A stretch of DNA of 64,000 nt, taken from contig JAWSUY010000013.1 in assembly GCA_033852175.1 (NCBI GenBank), forward strand, positions 186,001 through 250,000. Reading direction: 5' to 3'. Each line of letters starts with the position of its first letter. The stretch's first letter is position 1. Position numbers and translations under genes: made by a program. A model generated the notes under the pieces. The model was not told where the DNA came from and searched no databases. It saw only the letters and a program-made list of their open reading frames with translations. Below, in pieces: positions 1 through 8,883 of the stretch. The stretch comes from Agarilytica sp033852175. Its GTDB lineage: Bacteria > Pseudomonadota > Gammaproteobacteria > Pseudomonadales > Cellvibrionaceae.

Positions 1-1275
1 ATATTCTAGGCGAGTGCCCAATGAAAGCTCTAGGGTATCGGTAAATCGATAGTTGAGGTTACCGAATGCTGAATAGGAGCTTGTGTCCAGCTCTCCTGGC
101 GTGTCTACCCGTAAGGTGCCAGACGGGGTATGAATCTGAGCATTTCTTGTGGTGGAAATTTCACTCGATTGGAAAAAGAGCCCGGCAACATAATCTAAGC
201 GGTCTGTGGCTTCTGAGGTGTAGCGAAGCTCTTGCGTCCATTGGCTATAGTCTTCATCAAACAGGCTTGTTGCCAGCCGTATGGCTGAATAATCTTCTTC
301 ACTTTGTTCGGTAAATTCACTGCTGCGATAGGCTGTTATGGAGGTGATTAGTGCGCCGGAATCGGTATCGTACTCAACTTTAGTTGAGGCGCCCCAGTTC
401 TTTCGCTTTTCAAATTCATCGGCATCGTGTGTCACTTGGCGCTGATCAGGGGCGCTAGAAAAATTGGGTAACGTGATACCGAATAATTCAACATAGGTAT
501 CGGATAATGCCTCGGCATTGGTCGCCTTGGCATCATCTTCTAGCCAATCGAAGCTTGTTCTAATGCTGAGGTTGTCGGTAGCGTTGTAGAGCAGTTTTAT
601 GCGTGCTGAATTGAGGTCGCTGCCTTGTAAGTCGTCGTCTGAAATTGTGTTTTCAATAAATCCATCACTTTGTTTGTGGCCAATCTGAATCCGGCTCAAA
701 AGTTTATCGCTAAGAGGAACGTTGGCGATTAGTGAAAGTAGGCTGGTTGCTCTCTGGCCGTAATCCGCTCTTAAATTGAGTGAGAAGTCTTCTGTAGGTT
801 CGACGGTCGTAATATTGATGGCCCCAGCGATTGTGTTTGCGCCGAAGAGTGTGCCTTGTGGGCCTTTGAGTATTTCGATTTGTTTGATGTCGGCTAGGCT
901 GGCTTCAAATGCTGAGGAGCGGCCAAGAGGGACATCGTCGATATACACTACCACGCGGCCACCAGTGCCGATGTTGCGGGCAAAGCCGCCTACGCCACGA
1001 ATGGATATTTCCCCGCGTGTTTTTCTGCCGCCGCGCCCAAAGTTGACGGACGGTATGGCCATTTCGAGTTCGCTTAGGCCAAAGGCGCCAGTGCTCTCGA
1101 TAAATTTCCCATCAATAACGTCGATAGCAACAGGAACGGACATGAGGTTTTCTTCGCGTTTTTGGGCGGTAACGAAGACTTCTTCGATGTGTCTTTCGTT
1201 ATCTTCGGCGATGGTGAAAGGACTTGTCAGTAATAGCTGGGCACTAAAAAGGGTGGAGATCACTAATGGCTTCAT
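1..1275 (-). CDS. TonB-dependent receptor, partial (C-terminus off the left edge)
   Basis: Outer-membrane active transporter for a siderophore, vitamin or glycan, driven by TonB. The frame is open from an ATG at 1275 to the window edge (425 codons). The N-terminus has a signal peptide (MKPLVIST..., cleavage near IAED) followed by a TonB-box-like stretch EEVFVTAQKRE. The plug domain follows (residues about 45-150), with SVPVAIDVID, RGVGG, VVYIDDVPLG, EILKGPQGTLFG and AGAINITT. The start of the beta-barrel comes after that. The VTAQKREE...VPVAI form is typical of the FecA/glycan-type receptors abundant in marine gammaproteobacteria. The substrate cannot be told. No Shine-Dalgarno sequence is visible; the 47 bases before the ATG are almost pure A on the coding strand. 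It lies downstream of two signalling genes on the same strand. Confidence 0.93.
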   Translation of the reverse strand, partial: MKPLVISTLFSAQLLLTSPFTIAEDNERHIEEVFVTAQKREENLMSVPVAIDVIDGKFIESTGAFGLSELEMAIPSVNFGRGGRKTRGEISIRGVGGFARNIGTGGRVVVYIDDVPLGRSSAFEASLADIKQIEILKGPQGTLFGANTIAGAINITTVEPTEDFSLNLRADYGQRATSLLSLIANVPLSDKLLSRIQIGHKQSDGFIENTISDDDLQGSDLNSARIKLLYNATDNLSIRTSFDWLEDDAKATNAEALSDTYVELFGITLPNFSSAPDQRQVTHDADEFEKRKNWGASTKVEYDTDSGALITSITAYRSSEFTEQSEEDYSAIRLATSLFDEDYSQWTQELRYTSEATDRLDYVAGLFFQSSEISTTRNAQIHTPSGTLRVDTPGELDTSSYSAFGNLNYRFTDTLELSLGTRLEY

Positions 1276-1322
1276 TTGTTTTTTGCTTTTTCTTTTTTTA
1301 ATTTGTTTTTTGTTTTTATTTT
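1276..1322 (-). promoter_or_regulatory. A-rich leader of the TonB-dependent receptor gene
   Basis: On the coding (minus) strand these 47 bases are nearly all A with a few G, C and T. They separate the stop of the upstream REC gene from the receptor ATG. No GGAG-like motif is present, so initiation probably relies on an unstructured A-rich leader (S1-type binding). That role is inference. Confidence 0.4.
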
Positions 1323-2042
1323 TTAATTTGAAATTTTTGCAAGCGATGAAATTAAGCGGTTAAAATCTCCAAGTCTTAGAGGTTTATCCAAGAAGCCATT
1401 AAATCCGCAGTCGAGCATTTCTTGTTTTTTAGATTGTATTGGCATGTTCGAAAGGCCAATAATCAGTGTCGGATTTTTAAGTATCGCCCGTAATTGCTCT
1501 GCTGTTTGTGGGCCGCTTAACTCCGGCATTTGCATGTCCATTAGGATGATGTCAAATTCTTCTGTTTTACAGCGTTCGATTGCCTTAACGCCGCTTGAAT
1601 CATGGGCGACCGTATGGCTGTCTCCTAGTACCGCTTTGCTAATGTCGTGATGAATTTCTTCGTCGTCGACGATCAGAATGTTCAGTGATTTAATGCTGGC
1701 GGGTTCTCCCGTTGGGGTTTTGGTTTGCTGATATGTACCATCACTTTTGATGCAGTTGAGGTAGGCCTTATATTCTCGTAGCGATTTTTGCACGGCAAGA
1801 ATATTGTCTTGTATATGCTGCGGCGCTCGTTCGATGGCGAGTTTAATGTGCTGCGGAATTTTCTTTGCTTCTTCTTTTGAGAGCATGCTGTGGAGTAAGT
1901 CAATATGTTCCACGAGTAGATTCGTATTCATTATGGCTGTTGTGAGGGGGGTCGAAATATCATGCGCAAATACGGCAGACACCGATTCAACTTTTAGTAC
2001 GGGTCCGTCTAACATTGGTTCGTCGATTGTATTGTTATCCAT
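1323..2042 (-). CDS. histidine-kinase dimerisation domain fused to a REC domain, no ATPase domain
   Basis: A 239-residue signalling protein. Residues about 18-90 resemble a HisKA dimerisation/phosphotransfer helix pair with an H-box (FAHDISTPL, His27). Residues about 120-238 form a receiver domain with the acidic pair VDDEE, phospho-acceptor Asp169 (LMDMQMPELSG) and Lys near the end (LDKPL). The HATPase domain that normally sits between these parts is absent, so it cannot autophosphorylate from ATP by itself. It may receive phosphate from another kinase or act as a phosphatase or relay. It lies 31 bases downstream of the REC protein at 2074-3057 and is probably co-transcribed with it. It could also be a decayed hybrid kinase. 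The domain calls are firm; the role is inference. Confidence 0.8.
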   Translation of the reverse strand: MDNNTIDEPMLDGPVLKVESVSAVFAHDISTPLTTAIMNTNLLVEHIDLLHSMLSKEEAKKIPQHIKLAIERAPQHIQDNILAVQKSLREYKAYLNCIKSDGTYQQTKTPTGEPASIKSLNILIVDDEEIHHDISKAVLGDSHTVAHDSSGVKAIERCKTEEFDIILMDMQMPELSGPQTAEQLRAILKNPTLIIGLSNMPIQSKKQEMLDCGFNGFLDKPLRLGDFNRLISSLAKISN

Positions 2043-2073
2043 TTAATTTGCCACGCGTGGAAGTCGATCAGAA

Positions 2074-3057
2074 TTAATGAAGTCGGTATGACGGCATGTC
2101 TAAATATTCTTGGTAATTGGTTAAGCACTTGTTCTGTGTCTTAACGATCGCGCAGCGGTATTCATTTTCTCCTGATACGGGCTGAATCGGATATAGGTGG
2201 TTAGACCAATCGTCCAGGTATGCGGAGGTGAACTCACCGTCATCATTTTGAAAAAACGGTATGTGTGTTTCTTTTTTGAGTTCTTCTATACATTCGGCAG
2301 GGGCTTGGTTTTGAATCAGGTCGTCTATGGATAGACCGTATTCATTTAGCGTCATGATAATGAGCCGGCTTATATTGCCGTGCCTGTTGATCAATAAAAA
2401 GCCACCGGGGTCTGTTACAAAATAATATTCGACGACTTCCAGTTCTTCACATATTTGCTCAAAATAATCGGCAAATTTGGAGTCGAATATGTAGGGGATT
2501 TGGTTCAGCGCATCTTGATTGGATATGGGTAATAGGTCCATGAAGTAGCGCGTATTCAGTGTGCCGACGATTGATGTGAGTCTATTCGTGAGTTCTTCTT
2601 CGTCTTTACCGATATAAAAGTCGATAAGATCTGAATTTAACGCGTGTATGGCTTGTTTTTCATTGGCGACGCCTGTGAGCAGGACTTTGCGGCTGTTGGG
2701 GTTGGTCAGTTGTGCGCACAGGTCCAGGCCGTTTAAGTTGGGCATACTAAAGTCAACGACGACTACGGATGGCTCGGAGAAGCGATTGAGTGTGTTGAGT
2801 TTTTGACAGATAAGGTTCGGCGGTAAAACGAGTTTGTGCGGGGTGGTAATCCCCGGCGCTAGCGGCTGGCCTTTGCTGAAGTTTTCGCACAATTTGAATT
2901 GGGATTCTACGTATACGAGTCCTTCATGTGGGTCGTCAAAAACTTTAAAGGACCCTGGCTCCGATTTCATGGTTAATGCATTGAGGAAGTCTTTATTGTC
3001 ATCTATGTACACCGTTGTGGTGGGATGAAAAAAAAGACTGATTTCTGGTTTTCTCAT
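2074..3057 (-). CDS. response regulator with an unclassified C-terminal output domain
   Basis: 327 residues from the ATG at 3057, chosen because GGAG lies 11 bases upstream; a TTG 75 bases further up has no ribosome site. The N-terminal half is a receiver domain: acidic pair YIDDNKD near residue 18, Asp102 in VVVVDFSMPNLNG, Thr in LLTG and Lys in YIGKDEEE. It carries an insertion of about 40 residues before the Asp strand, which is unusual for REC. The C-terminal 150 residues (FADYFEQICEELEV..., TDPGGFLLINRHG, ending RCAIVKTQNK) match no DNA-binding or enzyme domain I recognise. The architecture recalls the LqsR-type regulators of alpha-hydroxyketone signalling, but I cannot confirm that. It is followed by the HisKA-REC gene. 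Confidence 0.8.
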   Translation of the reverse strand: MRKPEISLFFHPTTTVYIDDNKDFLNALTMKSEPGSFKVFDDPHEGLVYVESQFKLCENFSKGQPLAPGITTPHKLVLPPNLICQKLNTLNRFSEPSVVVVDFSMPNLNGLDLCAQLTNPNSRKVLLTGVANEKQAIHALNSDLIDFYIGKDEEELTNRLTSIVGTLNTRYFMDLLPISNQDALNQIPYIFDSKFADYFEQICEELEVVEYYFVTDPGGFLLINRHGNISRLIIMTLNEYGLSIDDLIQNQAPAECIEELKKETHIPFFQNDDGEFTSAYLDDWSNHLYPIQPVSGENEYRCAIVKTQNKCLTNYQEYLDMPSYRLH

Positions 3058-3224
3058 TTCTGAGCGGTCTCCGACGAAATTTTGTGTTCTTGCGAGCCAA
3101 CTATTGGCTATTAAGAGGGTTCTCTGCCCCAAGTGTAGCGCAATCGCTATCTCGACAAAACCAAGTAGAGGCGATTCGTTTGGTGGTGGGTGAAAATTGT
3201 TCGAAAGGTTGTTTTATGCGGCGT

Positions 3225-4352
3225 TTATCGTGTGGTTGCGAGTGAATCTATTTTATCTTGGAAGCGTTTTTTATAGGCATCGGATTCCGCTAGGGCTTTG
3301 GCTTTTTGAAGGGCCTGTTTCGATGAATGTTTATCATTGCGGTAAAAATGGGCTGTTGCGAGGGTGTGAAAAAAGTCGGGCTCTTTGTCGTGAATGCGAA
3401 TAGCGGATTTGGCGAGCTTTATTGCACTCTTATATAAGCCGGCATCAATATCTTGATTGGCCAATTGATCAAGGTAGTAGGGGTTTTTACGTGCGTACTT
3501 TTCTGCCTTACGTGCGTATTTATTAGCCTGTTTTTTGTCGCCTTGTTTTTTATACAGAATAAAGATGTTTCTGATGACTGAGTTGTTTTTTGGGTTGATC
3601 GAGAGAGCTTTCTGGTAGCTTTTTTCAGCTTTTTTAAATTCGCCCATATGTTTGTAAGCCACGCCAAGGTTGGACCAGCTAAAATCGACATTTTTGTCGA
3701 TTGAAATGGACTTTTTGAAATATGCGACGGCTTCGTTGAGTTTTTTATTGTTGAGCTTCACAACGCCCAGGTTGTTGTAGAAGTCGGCTTTGGCCCGCTC
3801 GTCAGAAATCACTTGTCGCACGAGCCTTTGCCGTGTGGCTTGTTCGTAATAGGTGCTGTTAAATTCTATTGTGGCTTGTCTATTGGGGAGTTCGACAAGG
3901 ACATTGACGTGACCGGGTATTTCAAAGAAGTCGTTCTGTGGGCGCCATTCACGGCGCACTTGTATAAATTGATAGCTGGCTTCTAGCCCTACGTAACGAG
4001 CTGTTGCAATAAATAGGTTGGCTAGAGAGAGGCAGTTCCCTTGTTTGGAATAAAATGTGTCGAGGGCCGTTTTTGTGCTTGAGGAGTTGTATTTGATGTG
4101 GTGTTGTTCTGCGGAATAGAGAAGTTTGTGGAGCCTGCTGAGCTTTTGTATTTTTGTAGGGAGTTGGCGTATTTCTTGATCGAGGATCGAGCGAATGTTG
4201 TCATCGAGGGCGAGTACGTTGACTTCGGGAACGTTGATCTTTGCGTTTGCGGCTGAACGTGGCTGCGAGCTTGAGCTGGCCAGCACCGAGGCGCTAGTCA
4301 AAAATATAAGAATTACTAACATCAATGGCCGTAAAGCCAGGCCTTGTAGCAC
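3225..4352 (-). CDS. exported transglutaminase-like/TPR protein
   Basis: 375 residues from a GTG at 4352, chosen because AGGAG lies 9-10 bases upstream. This start gives a clean signal peptide (LMLVILIFLTSASVLA) and removes an odd Arg-rich extension. Residues about 70-165 resemble a transglutaminase-like cysteine protease fold, with Cys107 in KQGNCLSLANLF and His148 in EIPGHVNVLVEL. Residues about 180-365 are TPR repeats (NNLGVVKLNNKKLNEAVAYF, WSNLGVAYKHMGEFKKAE and so on). The protein is probably periplasmic and may tether or process a cell-envelope partner. It is divergent from flhA, separated by about 630 bases, so it is unlikely to belong to the flagellar operon. Confidence 0.8.
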   Translation of the reverse strand: MLQGLALRPLMLVILIFLTSASVLASSSSQPRSAANAKINVPEVNVLALDDNIRSILDQEIRQLPTKIQKLSRLHKLLYSAEQHHIKYNSSSTKTALDTFYSKQGNCLSLANLFIATARYVGLEASYQFIQVRREWRPQNDFFEIPGHVNVLVELPNRQATIEFNSTYYEQATRQRLVRQVISDERAKADFYNNLGVVKLNNKKLNEAVAYFKKSISIDKNVDFSWSNLGVAYKHMGEFKKAEKSYQKALSINPKNNSVIRNIFILYKKQGDKKQANKYARKAEKYARKNPYYLDQLANQDIDAGLYKSAIKLAKSAIRIHDKEPDFFHTLATAHFYRNDKHSSKQALQKAKALAESDAYKKRFQDKIDSLATTR

Positions 4353-4981
4353 TGTTCTGTGTCTCCTCGCTGTCTTCCGCAACAACTTGTATCCCCTGCG
4401 ACGGCTATGGATGCGCTACTTTCGCGCTTGTGACACCCCTTGTGGGTTTCGTCACTATTCTTTAGGCCTCTATCTTTTGCCCACTCCCATAAACCTTAGC
4501 TTGGTTAGGGTTTAGGCGCCATAAAGGCGGTAGATGAATTTTCCATAACGCATTGGTGAATGGCTGTTTTGAAGAATATGGCCAGGCGTAGCCTGTGTTC
4601 AATGCGATCTTCTTCGTTTACTGCCATTCACTATAGGAAACCCTTGCTGTCTGGTTCCCCTCCTATTTAGTGCCTATTTTAGTCCCTATCCATAAATGGG
4701 GTCGCAGCGAGAGCGATTTGAATATCATTCACCGTAGGCTCCTGTTTATGGGTGGGTGCTAGTTTGTAGACGTTCTTTTCTTGGGTTTTAAATCGGGCTT
4801 TAATTCGGGTTTTGTTTGGAGCGTGCTTGGATTTATTTTGGTTTTTCCCTTAACTCGTGAATGCTTCGGTACAGATCTTGCGATGGGATGGTATCTGCCC
4901 TGTGGGCGCCAAATTATTGTCTTGGTAATTATTTGTATGTCGGAATCGTTCTTCCAGCACCTTAAGTCTCTCCCTGAAGCT
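4353..4981. other. 629-base divergent intergenic region before flhA
   Basis: Lies between the GTG of the TPR gene (minus) and flhA (plus). It must hold the promoter for the flagellar-chemotaxis cluster. I see no convincing sigma-54 (GG-N10-GC) or sigma-28 site, no RNA gene and no ORF with a ribosome site. The flhA frame stays open upstream to 4781, but that stretch has no family-like sequence. Confidence 0.5.
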
Positions 4982-7165
4982 ATGTCTACCCAATCTACCG
5001 TGTCGGGTGTTAGGTCGGCAGGCATGGGTAATCTCAGTGTTCCTATCTTGTTGCTGATGCTGCTGGGCATGATGATTTTACCGCTGCCTGCGTTTTTGTT
5101 GGATGCTTTCTTTTCGTTCAATATTGCTTTGTCTATCGTCGTTTTGCTGGTGGCAGTGTATGCGTTGCGGCCTCTGGATTTCGCGGTGTTTCCGACGATT
5201 CTGTTAATCGCGACTTTATTGAGGTTGGCGCTTAACGTTGCGTCCACGCGGGTGGTTTTGCTGAAGGGGCACGAAGGCGGGGATGCGGCGGGTAAGGTGA
5301 TTGAAGCCTTTGGTGAGGTTGTGATTGGTGGTAACTATGCTGTTGGTTTAGTGGTTTTTATCATTCTCATTATTATCAACTTTGTTGTGGTTACCAAGGG
5401 TGCTGGGCGTATTTCGGAAGTGAGCGCACGATTTACTCTGGATGCTATGCCGGGTAAGCAAATGGCGATTGATGCGGATTTAAATGCGGGGGTTATTGAT
5501 CAAGACGAAGCACGAACACGTCGTGCCGATGTGGCGGCTGAAGCGGATTTTTATGGCTCTATGGATGGTGCGAGTAAGTTTGTAAGAGGGGATTCGGTTG
5601 CCGGTATTCTTATTCTTATCATTAATATTGTGGGCGGTTTGGGGGTCGGTATTGTTCAGCATGATTTGGAGTTTGCTGATGCGACGGAGAAGTATGTTCT
5701 GCTGACGATTGGTGATGGTCTGGTCGCACAAATCCCGTCGCTTTTATTGTCGGTTGCTGCTGCGATTATGGTGACGCGGGTCAATAGTGCTGAGGATATG
5801 AATACTCAGGTCTTAACTCAAATGTTCGATTCCCCTAAGGCGATGACTGTCGCGGCGGGCATTTTATTTATGATGGGAATTGTTCCGGGTATGCCGCACA
5901 TTTCATTTTTAGGGCTTGCGGCTATTTGTGGGGCTTTGGCCTATTTTATTCACTTCCGTCAGCAACAGGTTGAAGTGGTGGATGAGGGTGGTTTCCAGGG
6001 ACGTGTTCCGAATCAGGCGGGGGGCGGTCTTTCTCCTGCGCCACAGCAGCCCGCATTGGAAAATCAATCGCTGGAGTCCGCAACTACGGAGCCGAGTGAG
6101 GTCAGTTGGGACGATGTTCAGCCTGTCGATATTATCGGGTTGGAGGTGGGGTATCGTTTAATTCCGCTGGTTGATAAAACGCAAAACGGTGAATTGCTTG
6201 GGCGTATTAAAGGTGTACGTAAAAAGCTTTCTCAAGATCTCGGCTTTTTAATTCCGGCTGTTCACATCCGCGATAACTTAGACCTATTGCCCAGCGCATA
6301 TCGAATCACGTTAATGGGGGTATCGATTGGTGAGGGCGAAGTATTCCCCGATAAGTTTATGGCCATTAACCCCGGTCAGGTGTTTGGCAAGTTAGATGGG
6401 GTGAAAACTCAAGATCCGGCTTTCGGCCTAGAAGCCGTATGGATTGATGAAACCAAAAAGGATCAGGCGCAAACGCTGGGCTATACGGTGGTTGATCCGA
6501 GTACGGTGGTGGCGACGCATCTTAATCAAATTGTACAAACCCATACGCACGAATTACTGGGTCATGAAGAGGTTCAGAAGTGGTTAGATTTGCTGGGCGA
6601 AAAATCGCCTAAGTTGGTTGAGGAGTTGGTTCCGAATACGATTGGGATTAACCAATTATTGAAAGTGCTGCAATCTCTCTTACGTGAACAAGTCCCCATT
6701 CGAGACATGCGCACTATTGCTGAAGCGTTGGCTGCTTATGGCTCTAAAAATGCAGATACGATTCCGTTAACGGCGGTTGCACGCAGTGCTTTGTCGAGGC
6801 AAATCGTCCAAAACATTATTGGGGCTGACCCCAATCTTCCTGTTATCACTTTGGACCCAGGGTTGGAACAGTTGTTGCTACAGTCCATACAGCAGGCACA
6901 AAAAGCCGGCACTGGTGAGAACGCGTTTATCGAACCTCAATTAGCTGAAAAGTTAAACAATGCGCTTGTCCAGGCGGCGAAAAAACAAGAAGCAAAAGGC
7001 AAAGTAGTTGTATTACTGGTGGCAGTGCCTTTACGAAATACCTTGTACCAATTTGTGCGGTTTAACATTCCCAGTATGAAAGTATTGGCCTATAACGAAG
7101 TACCTGATAACAAGCAGATCACCATAGAAGCCAGTGTTGGCGACGATGTGATGAAAGGTAAATAA
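4982..7165 (+). CDS. flhA: flagellar type III export gate protein FlhA
   Basis: Inner-membrane core component of the flagellar export apparatus; its cytoplasmic ring docks chaperone-substrate complexes. With the ATG at 4982 the protein has 727 residues. About 22 residues precede the first membrane helix (ILPLPAFLLDAFFSFNIA), as in other FlhA proteins (usually about 690-710). Hallmarks are LRLALNVASTR near residue 80, KGAGRISEV, MPGKQMAIDADLNAG, EADFYGSMDGASKFVRGD and IGDGLVAQIPSLLLS. The C-terminal half is the soluble domain. In-frame upstream ATGs (4883, 4937) have no better ribosome site. flhB, often just upstream in related genomes, is absent here. flhF follows after 23 bases. Confidence 0.97.
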   Translation: MSTQSTVSGVRSAGMGNLSVPILLLMLLGMMILPLPAFLLDAFFSFNIALSIVVLLVAVYALRPLDFAVFPTILLIATLLRLALNVASTRVVLLKGHEGGDAAGKVIEAFGEVVIGGNYAVGLVVFIILIIINFVVVTKGAGRISEVSARFTLDAMPGKQMAIDADLNAGVIDQDEARTRRADVAAEADFYGSMDGASKFVRGDSVAGILILIINIVGGLGVGIVQHDLEFADATEKYVLLTIGDGLVAQIPSLLLSVAAAIMVTRVNSAEDMNTQVLTQMFDSPKAMTVAAGILFMMGIVPGMPHISFLGLAAICGALAYFIHFRQQQVEVVDEGGFQGRVPNQAGGGLSPAPQQPALENQSLESATTEPSEVSWDDVQPVDIIGLEVGYRLIPLVDKTQNGELLGRIKGVRKKLSQDLGFLIPAVHIRDNLDLLPSAYRITLMGVSIGEGEVFPDKFMAINPGQVFGKLDGVKTQDPAFGLEAVWIDETKKDQAQTLGYTVVDPSTVVATHLNQIVQTHTHELLGHEEVQKWLDLLGEKSPKLVEELVPNTIGINQLLKVLQSLLREQVPIRDMRTIAEALAAYGSKNADTIPLTAVARSALSRQIVQNIIGADPNLPVITLDPGLEQLLLQSIQQAQKAGTGENAFIEPQLAEKLNNALVQAAKKQEAKGKVVVLLVAVPLRNTLYQFVRFNIPSMKVLAYNEVPDNKQITIEASVGDDVMKGK

Positions 7166-7188
7166 GCCGTGAAGAGTAGGAGCCAACT

Positions 7189-8727
7189 ATGACAGATCAA
7201 CTGGTAAAGCGATTTGTCGCACCGACAATGACAAGGGCCCTTGAGCTAGTTCAGCGTGAAATGGGACCGGAGGCTGTCATTCTTTCAAGTAAGCGAATTG
7301 ATAAAGGCGTGGAGATTATTACCTCGCTGGAACCGGATTTGCCGACGCGCGGAATTGATGTGCGTCGTGAATTTGGCCAAAATTTTGACACTGATGTCGA
7401 TACGGCCATGAACAGTGATTCGGCGTGGCGTTCTCAAGCGGGTATTGAAAAGGCCGCGGCGAACTTCGGTGGCGTCACAGAACAAAATGGGGTGTCTCTT
7501 AAACCTCATAAATCTTCGGCAGACTTGGCCCAAAAAATTGAAGCTGCCCGCGAAAAAATGCTGGCGGCAAAACGACGTGCTAAGCAGGAAGCGGACGGCG
7601 GCTTACCGGATTATGGATCTGCTTCCGCTGCTACCCCTTCATCTGCTTTTTCGGGGGCTTCGGCATATGCAGAGCCTTCAGCGAATAACGAGCCTTCAGC
7701 CTTTAATGAGTCCTTTGCCGGGGCAAACGCGGGTCATGGTGCCATTGCTCAGCCTCAACAAGCGAGTGGCGTTGCGGGCGCGCAAAGAGAAAACCTTCAC
7801 ATCGAAAATTTACAAAGTGAAATTGCCGATATGCGAATGTTGCTTGAGCAGCAGTTGTGGCAAATGTCTGAACGCGATAATGCGCAGATGAATCGCCAGA
7901 TATCCATGCCTCAGCAAGTGAATATGCCCAAACAATTGTCGCTTGTATCTCAGCGCTTAAAACGAATGGGTTTATCGGATAGGTTAACTGAAGAGTTAAT
8001 GGCGAATACCCGTCAGGGCGTGAGGGCAAGTGTGGCATGGAAGGATTCGATGCTGACGTTGGCCAGGCGCATACCGGTAACGAGTGAGAGTGTTTTGAAT
8101 TCACCCGGCGTTTACGCATTCCTTGGTCAAACCGGCGTAGGTAAAACCACGACGATTGCTAAGTTGGCGGCTCAATACGTACTTAAACACGGTGCGGGTA
8201 AGGTGGCGTTGATTACCACGGATACCTACCGTGTTGGAGCCTTCGATCAGTTGCGCACCATGGGGCGAATTCTCAATGTGCCGGTGCGAGTGGTGGATCG
8301 TGATAACAGTTTATTAACCATTTTGGCGTCGTTAAGGCAGTTTCCTTTGGTACTCATTGATACGGCAGGGTTTCGTTTAGGTGATCCTCTGCTGAAAGCC
8401 CAGTTAGATCAGCTTGAGTCGAGCCCATCATTGAAGCGGGTAATTGTTTTGTCGTGTAACAACCAATTGGCAACAATGAAAGCGTCTATTCATGCGCATC
8501 GCGGCAAGCGTGGTCTGCACGCTTGTGTACTGACGAAGCTGGATGAGTCTGCGAGCATTGGTGAGGCCATCAGTTTAATTATGCAGGAGCAAATTCCAGT
8601 GGCTTACACCACTGATGGGCAGGATATCCCGAATGATCTTTGTGAGGCGAGCGGGCCAAATTTGGTTTCCAAAGCGGTCCATATCGCCAAAGAACAATCG
8701 CTTGAATCGCATGGGGCTGCTATGTGA
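7189..8727 (+). CDS. flhF: flagellar placement GTPase FlhF
   Basis: SRP-type GTPase that sets the polar position and number of flagella. It has 512 residues, longer than the roughly 430 usual in pseudomonads, because of an extended linker (residues about 120-270) rich in Ala, Ser, Gln and Met. The NG domain is at the C-terminus: P-loop GQTGVGKTTT at about 313-320, TDTYRVGAFDQL, DTAGFRLGD near 390 and TKLDE near 450. The start ATG has TAGGAG upstream. It is followed by fleN after 156 bases, the partner that antagonises it. Confidence 0.96.
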   Translation: MTDQLVKRFVAPTMTRALELVQREMGPEAVILSSKRIDKGVEIITSLEPDLPTRGIDVRREFGQNFDTDVDTAMNSDSAWRSQAGIEKAAANFGGVTEQNGVSLKPHKSSADLAQKIEAAREKMLAAKRRAKQEADGGLPDYGSASAATPSSAFSGASAYAEPSANNEPSAFNESFAGANAGHGAIAQPQQASGVAGAQRENLHIENLQSEIADMRMLLEQQLWQMSERDNAQMNRQISMPQQVNMPKQLSLVSQRLKRMGLSDRLTEELMANTRQGVRASVAWKDSMLTLARRIPVTSESVLNSPGVYAFLGQTGVGKTTTIAKLAAQYVLKHGAGKVALITTDTYRVGAFDQLRTMGRILNVPVRVVDRDNSLLTILASLRQFPLVLIDTAGFRLGDPLLKAQLDQLESSPSLKRVIVLSCNNQLATMKASIHAHRGKRGLHACVLTKLDESASIGEAISLIMQEQIPVAYTTDGQDIPNDLCEASGPNLVSKAVHIAKEQSLESHGAAM

Positions 8728-8883
8728 ATGTGAGGAAATTATAAAATAAGCGGAGTGATTGTTGTGGCGTTTGCTACATTTAAGTATGGGTGGAAGCTAC
8801 TTTGGGTTTCGACTTCATCATCCGAATATACGATCGTAGTTGAGAACGGTTGTCTAGAATAAATCGAGAGAGAACATACATTC

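Noticed and set aside
776..1363. 195-codon open frame on the plus strand
   Set aside because: It lies antisense to the TonB-dependent receptor, which shows clear plug-domain motifs. The predicted protein is low-complexity and has no ribosome site.
4781..4981. 67-codon N-terminal extension of FlhA
   Set aside because: The extension does not resemble FlhA, has no ribosome site, and the family N-terminus matches the ATG at 4982.
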